DNA of 64,000 bases from Solwaraspora sp. WMMA2056 (GTDB lineage Bacteria > Actinomycetota > Actinomycetes > Mycobacteriales > Micromonosporaceae), in the NCBI RefSeq assembly GCF_030345095.1, contig NZ_CP128360.1, positions 868,001 to 932,000 of the forward strand. The letters run 5' to 3'. The position numbers and the translations under genes were made by a program. The notes under the pieces were generated by a model. That model saw only the letters and a program-made list of their open reading frames with translations, did no database searches and was not told the origin of the DNA. Of the stretch, positions 63,901-64,000 are shown one piece after another (the first letter of the stretch is position 1; every line of letters begins with the position of its first letter).

Positions 63901-63972
63901 GACGGGAAACCGACTGGTCAGCCCGACGGGAAACCGGTTGGTCAGCCCGACGGGAAACCGGCCGGGCCGACC
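63901..63972. repeat. Three 24-bp tandem repeats
   Basis: Units start at 63901, 63925 and 63949 with GACGGGAAACCG; the third diverges in its second half. A period of 24 bp suggests coding octapeptides. Confidence 0.8.
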
Positions 63973-64000
63973 GCACATCCGACTGTCTCAGCGCCAGCGG

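Larger units (their letters stand above)
63676..64000. other. Intergenic region with promoter of etfD and 24-bp repeats
   Basis: 325 bp. It holds the etfD operator (63751-63766) and three 24-bp repeats at 63901-63972. Both strands are open across the repeats (plus: DGKPTGQP-type; minus: FPVGLTxR-type with a stop near 63890), so they could be the C-terminal coding end of a minus-strand gene beyond the edge; I could not decide. Confidence 0.45.

Overview
The window is very GC-rich DNA with dense, short-spaced genes, many GTG starts, and G/C in almost every third codon position. Gene content points to an actinomycete, most likely of the Micromonosporaceae: a dnaK-grpE-dnaJ-hspR operon with HspR operators, DUF6458 proteins, an EtfD-type membrane oxidoreductase, an LppU/SCO3897-like protein, and a c-di-AMP riboswitch ahead of an NlpC/P60 hydrolase. 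The family assignment is inference; no rRNA is present to settle it.

Layout. 1-5.2 kb: a gene fragment at the left edge, an HTH regulator overlapping a creatininase-family hydrolase, a hypothetical protein, class II fructose-bisphosphate aldolase and a small holin-like membrane protein. 5.3-10.4 kb: an RNA-repair pair, Hen1 and Pnkp, followed by a DUF368 (PopT-type) membrane protein. 10.4-18 kb (mostly minus strand): class II aldolase-like protein, ArsR regulator, pyrE, SDR, a Pro-rich membrane protein, clpB and a lipoprotein. 18-23.2 kb: a KhtT/KhtU-like K+/H+ antiporter pair, a conserved hypothetical, and a TetR regulator divergent from a frameshifted MMPL transporter. 23.2-28 kb: hspR, dnaJ, grpE, dnaK. 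HAIR operators lie upstream of both dnaK and clpB, so one repressor (HspR) probably controls both chaperone units.

28-34 kb: two overlapping dynamin-like GTPases, a conserved hypothetical and a secreted repeat protein with nine 24-bp repeats. 34-38 kb: the E1 alpha, E1 beta and E2 genes of a 2-oxoacid dehydrogenase complex, closed by a strong terminator, then a 45-residue conserved protein. 38.7-45.2 kb: LppU-like Pro-rich membrane protein, NHLRC2-like thioredoxin/NHL protein, and pxpBCA (5-oxoprolinase). 45.2-49.6 kb: TrhA, a SixA-like phosphatase between two DUF6458 paralogues, an acyl-CoA dehydrogenase and a 40-residue protein. 49.7-54.7 kb: PP2C phosphatase, RlpA-like protein, phosphoribosyltransferase, glycosyltransferase and an LLM-family oxidoreductase.

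54.7-56.1 kb is the accessory-looking part. A toxin-antitoxin-like gene pair lies between an intact tRNA-Gly(CCC) and a displaced copy of that tRNA's 3' half. The two copies are exactly 1000 bp apart and share 65 identical bases, and a decayed copy of the antitoxin's 3' end lies further left. 56.2-64 kb: a flavin-binding-type protein behind a perfect actinobacterial LexA box, dcd, two related NlpC/P60 proteins (one with a c-di-AMP riboswitch), a GPP34 protein, a VanZ protein and the EtfD-like Fe-S membrane oxidoreductase.

Links between distant genes: near-identical 16-bp inverted repeats precede the acyl-CoA dehydrogenase and etfD. These are successive steps of fatty-acid beta-oxidation electron flow, so a shared regulator is likely. 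At least eight genes have TANNNT exactly 6-7 nt before the start codon and no Shine-Dalgarno, suggesting leaderless transcripts.
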